Source: Eutreptiella sp. 'Long Island Sound 2002'
Lineage: Eukaryota > Euglenozoa > Euglenophyceae > Eutreptiales > Eutreptiaceae
Direction: 5' to 3'
DNA: 64,000 nucleotides
NCBI GenBank assembly: GCA_964036045.1
Contig: OZ038380.1
Coordinates: forward strand, 12,917,629-12,981,628
Of the stretch, positions 1 through 11,771 are shown one piece after another. Under the pieces are notes generated by a model. That model did not search any database, was not told the DNA's origin, and was given only the letters and a program-made list of their open reading frames with translations. The first letter of the stretch is position 1. Every line of letters starts with the position of its first letter. The translations under genes and the position numbers were made by a program.

Positions 1-759
1 CTGTCCGGGTTGAAAAACTGCATAAGGAGGTTGTGCACCCGTCCCTTGGGAGACCCCCCCCCCCCCCCCCCGACCTAACACCCAAATAGGGTGAAAAACA
101 CGCAAATACGGCCTAAAACATGCTTTGCATAGTTTGAAATGTCATTTTGGGTGGTCACAATATCAAAAAAACAAGTTTCGAAAACTTCGATTTTTGAGCT
201 GCCTGGGGTGAAAATGCATAAGCAGGTTGTGTACCTCCCCATTCACTAGGCCATTATTGGTGGAAACAGTCATTTCGCGTCTTTGGCACGGGTTGTGAAC
301 GGCCATAAGCAGGGGTAGACACGGCAAAAAACGTCCTTTCGTATCCTAGTAGGCATATACTGTCACAACATCCCCACTCGCACCCCTCGGAGTGGGTACC
401 ACGGGTTCACCGAGGTTGCCAAAACCGCCAACATAGCATAAATGGCTGAAAAGTGCATAAACTGCATAAGCGCTCGTCCCACTCCGCCCCATACAAACCC
501 TATGGAGTCGGGACCCGGAAGCACTTTTTCGGCTCAAAATCGAAAAAAACCAAAAGATTCATGATTTTCGACCCAAAAAAAGGGGGGGTCATTTTTTCGA
601 CATTTTTGACCCCCCCCCCCCACCCCCCCCTAAAAAGTGGGTTTCAAGTGGGGGGGGTCTGGGGGGGTCCGGACCAAAAACTCATTGGGGGATGCGTTTA
701 TTGGACAAAATAATGATTTTACAAGGGGTTAAACTAACAATTCAACCCCTTGGGGTAGG
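1..759. other. Noncoding, with C-tracts
   Basis: No convincing gene. Long C runs lie near 54-72 and 610-650, with a G-rich stretch near 640-670. The short ORFs here are made mostly of homopolymer-encoded residues and are not supported. Confidence 0.6.
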
Positions 760-853
760 GTACGCGAATAGGCCCAAAATGGGGGGTATGTGGCGTTTTC
801 TCCTATATACGCCTGCCTGGCTTTGATCTAACAACCTCTGCGAGGTGATTTTC
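760..853 (+). repeat. Left arm of a ~95-bp inverted repeat
   Basis: The segment starts GTACGCGAATAGGCCC, passes through a G run and TATGTGG, and ends AACAACCTCTGCGAGGTGATTTTC. Its reverse complement, with scattered differences, lies at 4636-4735. The two arms face each other across about 3.8 kb that holds the CRAL-TRIO gene. They could be ends of one element or two independent copies of a short repeat. Confidence 0.7.
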
Positions 854-1394
854 TTTTGTATTAAGGAACATCCTGCTCCAAACAGCACAAGGCGATGCCA
901 TGCCTTTTTTTTTTTAGCTGTTGCTACCCTTTGTACGGCCTACTGCCTAATCAAAACCATCCAATATAATTCTAAATCCCAAGACATGTTTTTGCCCCTG
1001 ACATCGGTGGGGGGGGTCCCCGCTTCTCTCAAAGCCCATCTGGCGACCCTATACCCTATACCCTGGTAGGTACACTGCACATGATATGCTAATCACATTT
1101 AATCATACGTGAAACTCCACCAGCGTTCTTGCATGGGATCAATGGCGGGCAGGCCCGCTGATATGGGAAACGCCCCGTTTTGTGCCCGTTCGCACACCAT
1201 AGCCAACGCAGAGATTTAACCCCATGTAAAATCCTTATTGTGTCCAACAAACATATTCCCCAGTGTTTTTTTGGGTTAGGCACCACCGCAACGCCTGGAA
1301 CTGCATTATTTCTTTGTTCGTTCGTGTACCACCTTATCTATTTATTAGGAAGATTTTATAGCAGTCTTTCCACATTTCTTTGTGCGTGCTCACA
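854..1394. other. 5' flank of the CRAL-TRIO gene
   Basis: No ORF of note. A T-run at 907-916 and pyrimidine-rich sequence precede the start codon at 1395. No promoter motif could be assigned. Confidence 0.5.
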
Positions 1395-2162
1395 ATGTCC
1401 ACGACGGCTGTGCTCGTCACCCCAAGTAAGACGCAGTCCCTGCTGCAGCCCCTCCGTGACAAAGTGGGTGAAGAAGCGGCCGCCCTGGACGACCAGTTCT
1501 TGGAAAAATTCCTCATTGCTCGCGACCATGATCTGGACAAGACCGCTCTGATGCTGAGCAACCACTTGCGCTGGCGCCGGGAGAACAACGTGGACGGCAT
1601 CATGTCAGAGTATTTCGGAGCCACCCCTGATCGCCCTGACGTCCACGACTTTTACGAGCTCGGCTTCTTTGGGGAGGATTGGGAGGGCAACCCCATCTTC
1701 GTGGATCGCTGTGGCAAGGCCAGACCAGCAGAGGCAATCGCAGCGCTGGGGCACGAGTACATGATGCGCTGGCACATCTGCTGTATGGAGGTGGGCCGGG
1801 AGCGCTATCGCCAGAAGGGGGCCCGCGGGGTGCTGCTGATCATGGATGCCAAAGGCGTGGGCATGTGGTTCTTCTCGTCCGCGAACATGAGGTTCTTCCG
1901 GGAGGTCAGCGCGTTGGACCAGGACAATTACCCGGAGCACGTGATCCGCATCATCGTCATCAACAGTGGGACCATTGCGCCGATTGCCTGGAAGATCATG
2001 TCCCCCTTCCTGGACCCCGCCACCCGGGCCAAGGTGCACTTCCTTAACAAGGACTATCACAGCAAGCTGGAGGAGTGGGTGGGCAAGGACCAGCTACCGG
2101 TCTACCTCGGGGGGAAGTGCGACGCGCCCCTGCGGGTGTTTGGGGCCGCTCGCCCGCCCTGA
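1395..2162 (+). CDS. Sec14-like CRAL-TRIO lipid-binding protein
   Basis: A 255-residue protein with a short CRAL-TRIO N-terminal helical region (about residues 30-70, with FLEKFLIARDHDLDKTALML) followed by a full Sec14/CRAL-TRIO lobe (about 85-245). Hallmarks are the YPE motif in DQDNYPEHVIRIIVIN, the segment IAPIAWKIMSPFLDPATRAK that matches the family's gate-helix region, and the terminal strand QLPVYLGGKC. Sec14-family proteins bind phosphoinositides or other hydrophobic ligands and exchange them between membranes; the ligand here cannot be read from sequence. I chose the ATG at 1395 because the upstream in-frame codons offer only a TTG. The gene appears intronless and complete, ending in TGA. 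Codon use is GC-rich, unlike the AT-richer DNA just upstream. No signal peptide or membrane segment is apparent. Confidence 0.88.
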   Translation: MSTTAVLVTPSKTQSLLQPLRDKVGEEAAALDDQFLEKFLIARDHDLDKTALMLSNHLRWRRENNVDGIMSEYFGATPDRPDVHDFYELGFFGEDWEGNPIFVDRCGKARPAEAIAALGHEYMMRWHICCMEVGRERYRQKGARGVLLIMDAKGVGMWFFSSANMRFFREVSALDQDNYPEHVIRIIVINSGTIAPIAWKIMSPFLDPATRAKVHFLNKDYHSKLEEWVGKDQLPVYLGGKCDAPLRVFGAARPP

Positions 2163-4635
2163 GGCGGGCGGGGGCCCTCAGTGGAAACCGTTGGCTGTGG
2201 GGCGTTGCGTGTTGATGGGCACGCCCGGTCGCCACCCTTGAGCATCGCCCACAGACAACAGTGCACATCAACAGCCAAAGGCGTGCTCTCTGTGACGGCC
2301 GCTGTGTGCCAGAGCCGCGTGGCAGAGCTGTGCCAGTGCCATGCACAACGGCCGTGGGGTACCTTCACGCCCCAGAGCTGTGGGCCAGTGCTGCGGGCCA
2401 CTACTTGGTCCATTGACCGTTTCCGCGCGGTGCATGCTCCCGAACCGTGGCCAACGGCTGCAGTGGATTTGGCGCTGTGGCTCATGGCACGGGGTGCCGG
2501 TTCTCTCCAATGCAACGTCGCATGTGGAGACTTCGGTTTGTCCTGCCCAACGAAGTGCGGGCTGAAGGAGAAGAGATGCTGGTCTGGGGCTAAGCGCGGC
2601 GCCGGCTCTGATGGAGGGCGTTCTATCAACACTTGGACCCAAGACGCTCTGAAGCGTGCGTCACCCCCTCCCCCTCACCCCTGCATTTTGGGAACTGTTT
2701 TGCATTGGCGCTTGTTCCACCAGGGGCGCCTGCCGGGGGGCTTCAGGTGTTCGGATCGCTGACAAGGACAGCCTGACTCCTCGTCTCAACCCTGTGACAA
2801 GCCGCAAGCTCAGGTGCTCGCCCGCGGGCCCTCAGGCCGACACTGACAACACTGGCGCACCACAGGCACTGTAGAAGAAGCGAGGCGCGATGTGCAGCAG
2901 GACTGCCACAGGCGCCAACTCTTGCGCTGCGTGAGACAAGAATCGTCCCCCGCAGCGGGGCAATTGGCAATGGGCACGCACAACAGGCACACAGTACACC
3001 CTCGCAACGAGGAGACAAATGCCAACGGCACACACCCACAGGGGCGCTTACCTTTGAGGGCTGAACCCCCCCCCCCCCTTCCGGACCCCCCCCCCGCCCA
3101 TACTTATTAGAACCTCGTTGGAACAGCCAATCTGGAAATTTTGCACTGGGCCGACACGGGCCATTTTAGCGGGGGCCTTCAGCGTAGTGCGCGCGCACTG
3201 CAACTACTTGGGCTTCTGGCCGTACTGGACACCCATATTTCGTGATAGTGTGGGCATCATTGTTTTTTTCTCGTCCTTCTTGCCCACGTGACACCCCTCC
3301 CTGCCCAGGCGCTGCAGCGTGGATGGGAGGAACCCCCCCTTGCCCACGTGGCACTCATATGTTTGGCTGTGTTTGTAAGGAGTGAATGACGACGCTACAT
3401 TGGAAAGAATGGACCAAGTGGCAGTTATTTGATGGTGCCGCATGTCTTCTTTTGCTGCCGGGATACCTTTGCTCATTGAGAGGTACGTGTGTTGGAATAC
3501 GGTACTATTTTTCATTTGCTGTGAGTGGTAAAACCAAAAAATTCACCCCACTTGTGTATATTCAAAATGTTCAGAATGAAACGGGGAACTCAAAAATGCC
3601 CCCAAAATGAGGAAAAAATTTTGACCCCCCCCCCCCCCCCCCTCCCCCACCCCCCACCCCCTCTGGACCCCCCCCCCCCGTCCACGCTGTGGGGGTTGGT
3701 GTCTAGAACTGAACTGTAGCCCGCCCCCCCCCCCCCCCTGGTGCACACACCCCTCAAGCAGCACAGCCTCACAGTGTACACCGCACACGAAGGCGGCATG
3801 CACAAATTGTAATTGCTTGACATGTTCTGCGGAGAAATGTTGCTTGCTGGGACACCATGCCCAGGACTTCCTTTTCCGTCGACCAATGCGGCTTGTTTTT
3901 GCTTTGAATGTTTGCTTTCTCACGGCCCAGTGGGAACCTAGAGCCTCCGTTGAAGCAGAGATGGTTAGATTGTCCGCGACGGTTTGGGTTTGTTTTTGAA
4001 AAGATTCTCACCACTGCAGCTTTATACGTGCACACTCCCCCCCCCCCCCCCCCCAACCGTGCTGCATTGTCACATGCAGAGGTGTCACATGCTCAGAGCG
4101 TATTGACCCCATGCCCCAGGAAGAGGCAATCAGAAAGAAAGAACCCCCTCCACGCTGACTCAAGAGCGCACACAGATCCGCACTGCCAGTGCCCAAACGG
4201 TAGACACCAAACTCACCACACCTACCCTCAGCCTCACCACCACTTCGTCACCACAGGGGCTACCCTATCCTTTTACCCCTGTACTATGAATGAGGGCAGA
4301 CGGCTTTTAAGGTCCAAGGTGTACTATTAATGAGGGAGACCCATGTGCAGCACTCAGTTGGAGGTCACATTCGGTGCTGACAGGGCAGTCACGTCGTAGT
4401 TGCCTGTACCCAATCCTGCTGTGGAGTCTGAACCTCTGTGTTGGGCTCAGAGTAATGTCTGCTCCACCCTGGCCCGTTCCAAAGAGGGCACTGCTGATAT
4501 CCTGACCTCCGTCTTCCTCCATCAAGGTGGGACCCATGGAGACCCACGTAGTGGCCGCTAGGCCTATGTAGCCCGTGCCATGAGCCCTCCGAAAGCCCCA
4601 GAATTACTGTTGCGTAGGCTGTTTAGTGACACTTT
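2163..4635. other. GC-rich 3' flank and C-tract DNA, no gene seen
   Basis: Overlapping ORFs in several frames at 2180-3100 reflect GC-rich composition and have no recognisable domain. C-tract modules occur near 3066-3100, 3625-3680, 3723-3739 and 4038-4054. A dispersed repeat copy lies at 3172-3246. Confidence 0.5.
3172..3246 (+). repeat. Dispersed ~75-bp repeat, copy 1
   Basis: Closely similar to 38675-38753. Both carry a palindromic core (AGTGCGCGCGCACT here), then CAACTAnTTGGGC, TCTGGCCG and GACACCCATA-like blocks. A shorter version of the core recurs near 39431-39450. Confidence 0.65.
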
Positions 4636-4735
4636 GAAAATCACCTCATAGAGGTTGTTAGATTAAAGCCACGCATTGGGGAAAACACCACATACCCCCC
4701 CCCCCTTTTGGGCCTTTTTGGGGCTATTCGCGTAC
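4636..4735 (-). repeat. Right arm of the ~95-bp inverted repeat
   Basis: Reverse complement of 760-853 with a few differences. It begins GAAAATCACCTCATAGAGG and ends GCTATTCGCGTAC. Confidence 0.7.
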
Positions 4736-6833
4736 ACAACCCCAAGCCCCCCCCACCCCCACACATCGCTCCCAACAGGGAAGATATAACACCCATCCGA
4801 ACAGGTGGTGCAGTCGCTACTCTATTCGGGATTGAGGTCTTTAACTCCAGAATCCACCCTCTATTCTGGTCTTCGTACCTCGGTGCTGGAGTCCATGCTG
4901 CATTCCGCACTCAGGTCGAGGCTGATGCCTCCATCCCCATTGTCTTCCGGTTTGCAAACTTTGACCCCCACGCCCTCCACATCTGAGGGCAGGGCTGTGA
5001 GCGGGGCCAGGGCAAGGGCCTGATGTTTCTGAGGTCTGGCACTATCGCCAGGTCACCCGATATGAGAACCCCACCTGGACCGGTAACACCCTCGGGTAGC
5101 CAACAAAGCCAGCGAGGGGGTAGAGCATCCAAAGCCTGCAGGTTAGGGTCTAACCCTAACCTGGCTGGAATTGTCTATGGTGGGGACATTCAGTCTATCG
5201 GAACCGACCATTGATCCCCCAAAGCCCGCAGGTCCCTCGCGCTGCCGTATGCATCAGTGCAGCGCCGCGTCAGTCAATCCACGTCTGTGCGCTGTTGCCC
5301 CACGATCGGTCTTTGCACAGGGTTCGGCACATGGGCATGTAGCGACGCAGGATGCGGTGGGGGCAACATGCTCTGTGCATGGGTGCCGGCTTTTGCGTTG
5401 TGCCGGGAGGGAGGAAGGGCCGCATTGGGGGGGGCGCGCCGGCACGGACTTCACACAACCTTCCGTTGAGGGCAGGTCAGAGCCAGGAATCCCGGGTCTT
5501 CTGGTGGTAGCTGACTGGTGGACTATGTTGGCTGCATTTTGTAACACACGGTGGCTACGTCGGCATCCTTGAAGGAAGATGAGGACGCAGACCATACGAA
5601 ATATTGAGCTACAGAAGCAGCCACCGAGCGAGAAAGCAACCCTTGTCAATTTTTTGCTTTATGCGGCTGTCACTCTCGAAAAGTAAAGCCCAACGACGGG
5701 CTGTTGTTACTGAGCCCTCGCCCAGCACATCAGACTCCTCCACTCCGCGCCCTGGTGTGTGGCTCGCATGGCGGCCTGTGGGCACACACACCTTGCACTG
5801 GGGTTTGTGCGTTTGATGCTCAGCCGGTCTCAATCGAGCCATTTTCACTGCATCTACACCGGTTTTCTTTGCGTTGGTTCGGTTCCATTGTTAATCTGCA
5901 TGTGCGAGCGTAGTGAGTAAAGGTTTTGCCCTCTTGTTTTCTGTGTGTCAGAGTGGGTCTGCTCTGAAGGGGCCTTTGCACTAACGGCAGTATGCACAGA
6001 GCCAGACGAGATGACAGGCGAGACCAGTCCCCTTGCTCGGTTGGCTTGCAAAACGATATCATTGTTCGCCCAGTGCTGCTGTGCTGCTTCGCCAGATCAG
6101 CTAAACAAAGGCGCATTGCCGTTCGTTCACTCGCTGCGTGTCAGGATCGCGCTGATGGTGCTTGTTTTGCCAACGTTACCTTCTGTCTGTTGGCATTTCG
6201 CGGGCACCACGGCAACCGAAAACGTGTTTGTTGACTGCACCAAAGTTGCACCAAGTATGATATGGCTGTTTGGGAGGTGACATGGGCATGGTGCTTTTGT
6301 TGGTGTCTGGAGTCAACGAAACTGGTCTTATGCATGCGGTTTCTGAGACTGTCCGATGTTGCTCATGGCCACCGGAGCCCTTTGCTGGTGCCGTCTCGAC
6401 TGTCGAGTCACATGTTGATTCGGCAAGTCAAAGCTGAGCCTTGGATGACGCTCTGCTGGATTTGCCGGGTCGGCAGCACGTTTCAGCATGTCCCACGCGG
6501 CGGGCGGTCTATGTGCGTGCCTGTTCTGCGCTTCTTGTTGTTGGTGTTGTTGGTGCGGTTGCTGTTGTTGTTCCTGTGTCAACCCTTGATGGGCCATCGT
6601 GGATCCCCGGGGGCGGTCACCTTCGTTGTGGCATGGGTGACCTTTCAATGCATTCCACTTTTCGTCTTCTTCTCAGATGCAATCCAATGGTTGCGTGTTT
6701 GTCAGTACGAATGCCTTCGCGATTCATGTGTTCACGTCTTGATCGTGAACAAATCTCTTCTAAGCCTGTTCTCTTGTTGCAGGGTTGTCTCGCAGAGTGG
6801 GAAAGGGCAAGGGCGAGCAAGGGTAGACAGTCC
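4736..6833. other. No gene seen
   Basis: Only short overlapping ORFs without domains. A head-to-head telomere-like motif, GGTTAGGGTCTAACCCTAAC, lies at 5141-5160. Confidence 0.5.
5141..5161. repeat. Head-to-head telomere-like motif
   Basis: GGTTAGGGT is followed by CTAACCCTAACC, so the two halves form a near-palindrome of TTAGGG-type units. It is too short to be a functional telomere. Confidence 0.4.
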
Positions 6834-6844
6834 CGTTGCCTGGG
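6834..6844 (+). repeat. Putative target-site duplication of LINE A, left copy
   Basis: CGTTGCCTGGG, identical to 15731-15741. It directly abuts the heptamer tail of LINE A, which is where a target-site duplication is expected. Confidence 0.6.
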
Positions 6845-6864
6845 TGTCTGGTGTCTGGTGTCTG
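6845..6864 (-). repeat. Heptanucleotide 3' tail of LINE A
   Basis: On the plus strand this is TGTCTGG twice plus TGTCTG, so on the element strand it is a CCAGACA-type tandem of almost three units ending at the left direct repeat. Confidence 0.6.
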
Positions 6865-7284
6865 AGTGCCTGGAGCCGATTCCACCGGACGCACCGGATA
6901 CGGCCGCCCCGGCCAGGCTGGGCTGGACGTCGCCACACCGCGGCGGGCGAAGCGTCCATCGCGTCGCTCTCGTCTCCCCCTCGGTCCCCCCCCCCCCCCG
7001 TCCCCTGGTTCCCCGCTGCTTTCGGCCGGGCGCCACACGGCGCGGGCCGGAGGGGGGGTGTTGGCTGCCTACCGCCGGCCCATGCACTGCACAGTGCTGG
7101 GACGTTGGCGGGCCTGGGACGCTGAGCTGCAAGCACGACATGCACTGAACAGCATCCGGGCGTGCTCTGGCCGTGTCGAGTAGCGAGTCGCGGGTCCCTG
7201 CGCACGCAGGGCTGGCATCAGGCCGGAAGGGCGGTGTGACAGCGCACGCTGCAGGGACCTCTGCCCCTCCGTTGAGGTGCGTCG

Positions 7285-8136
7285 TTATAGCCTCCAGTAC
7301 TCCAGCTGGGTGCCTGGCTCCCAGAGCAACACTGCATCCGGGCTTAACTGGTGGACATATAGATCCGCTGGCCACTGTGCACGCAGGGCCGGCGCCAGGG
7401 CTGGGGTCAGCAGCCATACTGGTGGAAGGTGCTGCTGCAGCGCGCGCCACAGGAAACACGTGTCGTCAGCTTCGAAGGCGATTACCACAAGGCAGCCACT
7501 GCCGGGGCCAAGGCTCCGGGGCGGGGGTAGGGGCAGGGCAGACAGGGTGTCCGGCGCCAGCTCCCAACGGGGCAGCACACGGACTACCATCCCAAGCAGT
7601 GCTGACTGCCGGTATGTTAGAGCTTCGGGGCGTCGCTCGCACCCTGCATTAACCGCATGGTCAACAGCCGTAGCCCGCCACAGCAAATGGCTTAGCTGCA
7701 TCACTGGGCGGCTCAGCACGTGTAGCGGCTTTGAGACCATCGCCTTGTCCTCATCGTCCGCTCCACATATCTCCGCCATCATGGATACAAGGGCGTGCCG
7801 CTCTGGGGGGGCTGCCACGCCCGGGTGTAGGGGGTCCCACGGACCCACGACGCCGTCGGGTACGGCAACCCAGTGCGCTAGCTGCTGGGCGGGCCCTTGA
7901 ACTCGTCGGCGAACTCCGTCCAGCCAGCACACCGCACCCAACGCGGAGACCACGAAGCCCAGGTAGTGCCAGCAAGCAGCACGCAGGTGCACCACCAAGT
8001 CCTCGACCACGCCGTCACAGAACGGACAGCGCAACGCGGTTAGGGCTGCAGGTGGGTGACGGCGGTCCAAGGCGCAGCGCGTAGACCCGTCGAAGGGCAA
8101 GGCGGGGCACTGACCCCGCCAGGAAGGCGGCCACAA
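7285..8136 (-). pseudogene. LINE A ORF2, C-terminal zinc-finger part
   Basis: This frame carries the cysteine-histidine motif CPFCDGVVEDLVVHLRAAC typical of LINE ORF2 C-termini, followed by about 230 residues of unrecognised sequence. It is out of frame with the RT/RNase H ORF that precedes it; the shift falls near 8100-8120, where FVAAFLAGSVP in one frame continues as the CALDRRHPP segment of this one. The product would be the far C-terminus of the ORF2 polyprotein, probably involved in binding element RNA or target DNA during reverse transcription. Confidence 0.65.
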
Positions 8137-10400
8137 AAGCGGCGTGGGCCGGTGGCGAAGGTGGGGGCTGGAGCCGCGGCAGGCTGCCGGCTTGGGCGGA
8201 GTCGCTCTGCACCGATTCGAAGGCGGAGACGTCGACGATCAGTTGCCCAGTCCAGAACGCGGCCACGCGCCCGTGAAACAGTGGCAGCCAGGGCGCCGTA
8301 TATGCTCGTGCCTCATGGCGTCCGCGACAAGCGAGGTCGTGGGCCTCCCGGTTGAGCGGTGTAAGCGGTGCCTGGCTGTCAGTGTTATGCCCAGCGCGCA
8401 ACCAGACTTCCTTCGGAGGGCACGCGCCCCAGCGTGCGATGGCCTTGCGGTACAGTACGTTGAGGACCGAGAAGGGAGTCGGGCCACGTGTCAGGTTGAG
8501 GTGCTGCGCCCCACTCGCATCGGAGACCATGCACACCTCCGTCGCGGCCGTTGGCAGCAAGAGCATTGCAGTTATCTTGGCCATCCACTCTGCGTCCGTT
8601 GCGGATGCCTGATACGCGCGCAGGCCCCACCAGGCCCGATAGAAGACGCCGAGACTCGGGTGCCAAGCTGCCAGGCCCCCACTGAGGCGGCTCCCCAGGA
8701 GGCCCCCGTCGATGGCGACGACGGCGTACTCGAGGGCTGGCAGCGGGTCCAGGCTGCGGGCACCGCGGATAACCATGGGGCTGACGGAGGGGCTGGGTAG
8801 GGGGACAAAGTCGAGGCCCAGAGGCAGCCATACGCGGCGCATGACGGCGCCCTCCGGTGCCCATCCTGCCACGTCGTCGACCTCCAGAAGATAGCGGGCC
8901 GCCGACGCCGCCAATGGGTTGCGGCCCCAGCACGCCGCGTAATAGGTGCTGGCCAGCAGGAGGGCGGCGCGCGTGAACAAGTCCGGGGACTGGGGGCCAC
9001 CAGCAGTCAGCGGCAAGCGGAGGAAGCGCCGGGGTGCCCAGGAAGGTAGCCCGAATACCCGCCGGTAGTGCTTGTCCACGGAGGCCTGCATGGTTGCCAG
9101 TTGGAGGCGGGGGAAATGGACTCCGCGCCATACGTAGTCGCACGCGGACAGGGCGTGCACATGAAGGGCCCGAAGCTGCAGTATGGGATGGTGGTCGGGG
9201 CGGAGGGCGGCGGCCGAGACCGAGCGGATAAGTTGGAGGAGCTTGGAGATCTTGGCTGTCCTGGGCAAGTCGTGGAGGAGGGGGATCTTCAACGGGGCCG
9301 GGGGTTGGGTGGACGAGGGCTTGTCCGAGAACGGCACGTGGGTGGAAATCGCATGGAGGCTACCGGCCGTCAGTTGCACACCGTGAAATTGGAGCTTGGA
9401 GGGGTGGACGATGCGGCCCACTCCAATGGAAAGAACGGAGCACGTCGCCGCGTCTCCTGTGACCGCGCGTAGGGAGCTGCCGAGGAAGTGGCGGTCGTCG
9501 ATGAACATGACACGGTCACACGGCAGCTGTGGGGAGTGGAGGTCGAAGGCGTTGGGTATCGTGAGGCCACCGGGTTGGCGGGCAAAGCAGGAGTTGATCA
9601 GGCACTCGGTCGCCTGGAAGCCCTCCCCTGCGAAGGAATCACCTTGGTTGCGTCCCTCGCCCGTGCGGAACGGGGGCGCCAGGCCTTCGCTGGTGACGGG
9701 GTGGATCCGCAGGTGGCTGTAGACCTGATCTCCCCACGCCCCGAAGTTCCACACGCCTGGAAGCGCCGCCATGAGCGGAGTGCAAGCATCGCGGGGCTCC
9801 CGCAAGAAGGCATCGCTTTCATCCCAGTCGCCGTCCCAGAACTCACCCGCGCTTTGGAAGGCGGCCACTGCGCCACCTCGGCAGACCAGCGTTAAAAACT
9901 GGGGCAGGTCGGCGGTGCGGTAGCTGAAGACTTCTGGCGTGTAGGCTGCTGCCACCTCCAGGGACTCATTCAAGCGTCCACGGCCAATCCTAGTCCAATC
10001 ACGGATGATGGCCGACTCCATGGTGACCGGGCGATAAGAGCCGTAGAGGTGCCGCGGGCCCTTGTGCTTGTAGATCCCCAGCTGCACGGCATCGAGGACC
10101 AGGCTGTCAACTCCTACATCCATCTGCGCCAGAACGTTATATTCTCCGATAAGGATGCCGCCCGTGCCGCGCCTTGTGGCCCGCGCAGGGACGTTGTCCA
10201 GGGAGGCGGATAACGAGCCTGCCCGGTCAGTGTACATCGCTAGCTCCGGCACGGTGAGAAGCGGGGCCCGCGCCCGAGCGCGGGCGTACGCTCGGCGGTC
10301 TGCTTCATTGGACGGGTCGAATCCGGCCCGGAGTAGATGCTGCAGCACAGAGAGGGGCAGAGCCAGGGTAAAATCGACGTCAGGGCTGCTGGGCCAGGCT
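8015..10400 (-). pseudogene. LINE A ORF2, reverse transcriptase and RNase H
   Basis: RT signatures appear in order: YRPVTMES (about 10020-10045), GRNQGDSFAGEGFQ (the motif B equivalent) and FIDDRHF at about 9490-9510 as the catalytic FxDD. RNase H follows, with AIDGGLL (first Asp, about 8700-8715), EWMAKITAM (Glu), MVSDASGA (Asp) and LNREAHDLA (final Asp), so the acidic tetrad is intact. The upstream linker lies in another frame and joins this one near 10380-10400. The reading frame stays open to 10942, but the 5' part is probably a shadow because the endonuclease frame is clearly coding there. It would copy element RNA into DNA at a nicked target in the nucleus. Confidence 0.8.
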
Positions 10401-10805
10401 GTACAACTCTGGGTCGACGGAAACGAAGCGATCCTGGGTTTCGTAACTGGCCTGGGCGGTGATCTCCTCCAAACGTTGCTGGCGGCTGTGAAGCTGTACT
10501 TCCGGGCTGGGCCGGATGTCTCGATATGGTTCCAGTCGAGCACAGGGGAGGCGCATTGAGGACCTGGTGAAGGTGTTGACCGATACAGCGCCAAGTTCGG
10601 CCTTGCGTTGTCGAGAGAGGCGTTCGTCCGCCACCGCTTGAGCTTCGTCCAAGAAGGCGGAGAGGTCATCAGCTGTCCACGGCGGGGGACACCGGCGAAG
10701 GCGGCGCAGCGTGGTGGAGAGTTGTATGGGTCTCGGGAGGTACTGTTCAGCCACTCTGTGGAGGGCACGTAGGTAGGCGGGGGCTGGGGTCGGGGCCAGG
10801 GCCAG
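10380..10805 (-). pseudogene. LINE A ORF2, linker after an in-frame TAG
   Basis: This stretch is in the same frame as the endonuclease ORF but follows a TAG at 10806-10808. It reads on as LALAPTPAPAYLRAL and then a helix-rich, charged segment (TADDLSAFLDEAQAVADERL) before running out near 10380, where the RT frame takes over. Together it forms the endonuclease-RT linker, interrupted by one nonsense codon and one frameshift. Confidence 0.6.
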
Positions 10806-11771
10806 CTAACCCCAGATGACGGAGAGGGCCGCCCGAAATTGCCGGAACTGAGCCGCTGTCGCAGAGTGCCAGCGGAACAGTCTCCAGCTGTAAGGGTCTG
10901 TGCGACCGGAGGAGAGGGTGAAGGATACGTGTAGGCCCACATGGGAGCTCGGGGTCGGGATCACTTCGTAGACGGCATCGAGGACGGGTCCCCTGATGAA
11001 CACGTGGTCGATGGACGTTTGGCGGGGGCGACCTGCCACGGTGGTGAAGTTGGTGGGCACTCCTGGGGGTAGCACTCCACGCCACGGGTGGAGGGCACCG
11101 CGCTGGCCCAGGGCAGAGGCTAGTGGCGTTCCCGACACACCTGTGGAGTTAAAGTCACCGAATAGCAGTGACAGGGCCGCGCCAATGCGGCGGACACATG
11201 CATCCATCTGGCGGATCTCCTGCAGCCACTCACGGTACCGCAGGTGGGGGCGGAGGTGCAGGTTGACGGCGAGGACGCGGCCCACAGGGAAGAGTTCATA
11301 CAACACCGCCATCCAGTGGTGGCCGTCATGGCACAACTCTCGAGGGGAGCCGCGCGAGAGCAAGGAGCGGCGCACTGCCAGGAGTAGGCCCGCTCCGCGT
11401 CCGTCGGATCCGCCGCGGTGAATCGCATACCGGCGCGGGATGAGGGCTTTTGCGCGGGCGGTGTCCCAGCACTCCTGCAGGCCCACGAAGTCAGGGTCCA
11501 GGGCTTCGAGGGTCGCTGGGAGGGCGCCGGTGTGCTGTTGGGCCCCGCCGAGGTTGTTGTTGTACAGGGTGTACGCGCCGGCGCCGGGCTGCTGCTGGGG
11601 GTCGGTCGGGTCTGAGGGGGACGCGCGGGCCCATGGTGGGGGGTTCGTCACTTCGGCTGGGGGCATTGGTACGCAGGGAAGTTCCCAGGACAGGCCAACG
11701 AGGCCGAGGGCTCCGGGGCAGGGTTGCCCGGGAAGGTACGTGACACAGCGGTTTGCTACGTCAGCCGCCAT
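10806..11771 (-). CDS. LINE A ORF2, AP-type endonuclease domain
   Basis: An endonuclease/exonuclease/phosphatase fold is indicated by DFVGLQECW (metal-binding Glu, about 11465-11490), LLFGDFNSTG (GDFN, about 11145-11170), SIDHVFIRG (about 10995-11015) and SSHVGLHVSF (final His, about 10935-10955). In LINEs this domain nicks the target to prime reverse transcription. I place the start at the ATG at 11771-11769, which overlaps the TGA of the preceding ORF by 11 bases, an arrangement that suggests reinitiation. The frame is open further upstream to 11873, but that part overlaps the previous ORF. It ends at TAG 10806-10808, beyond which the same frame stays open. Confidence 0.8.
   Translation of the reverse strand: MAADVANRCVTYLPGQPCPGALGLVGLSWELPCVPMPPAEVTNPPPWARASPSDPTDPQQQPGAGAYTLYNNNLGGAQQHTGALPATLEALDPDFVGLQECWDTARAKALIPRRYAIHRGGSDGRGAGLLLAVRRSLLSRGSPRELCHDGHHWMAVLYELFPVGRVLAVNLHLRPHLRYREWLQEIRQMDACVRRIGAALSLLFGDFNSTGVSGTPLASALGQRGALHPWRGVLPPGVPTNFTTVAGRPRQTSIDHVFIRGPVLDAVYEVIPTPSSHVGLHVSFTLSSGRTDPYSWRLFRWHSATAAQFRQFRAALSVIWG

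Noticed and set aside
2181-3110. Overlapping 70-190 codon ORFs downstream of the CRAL-TRIO gene
   Set aside because: No domain, several frames open at once, GC-rich composition.
10806-10808. TAG in LINE A endonuclease as evidence of UAG recoding
   Set aside because: A single nonsense mutation in a decayed element is simpler, and TAG appears to act as a stop in the Myb gene and LINE B.
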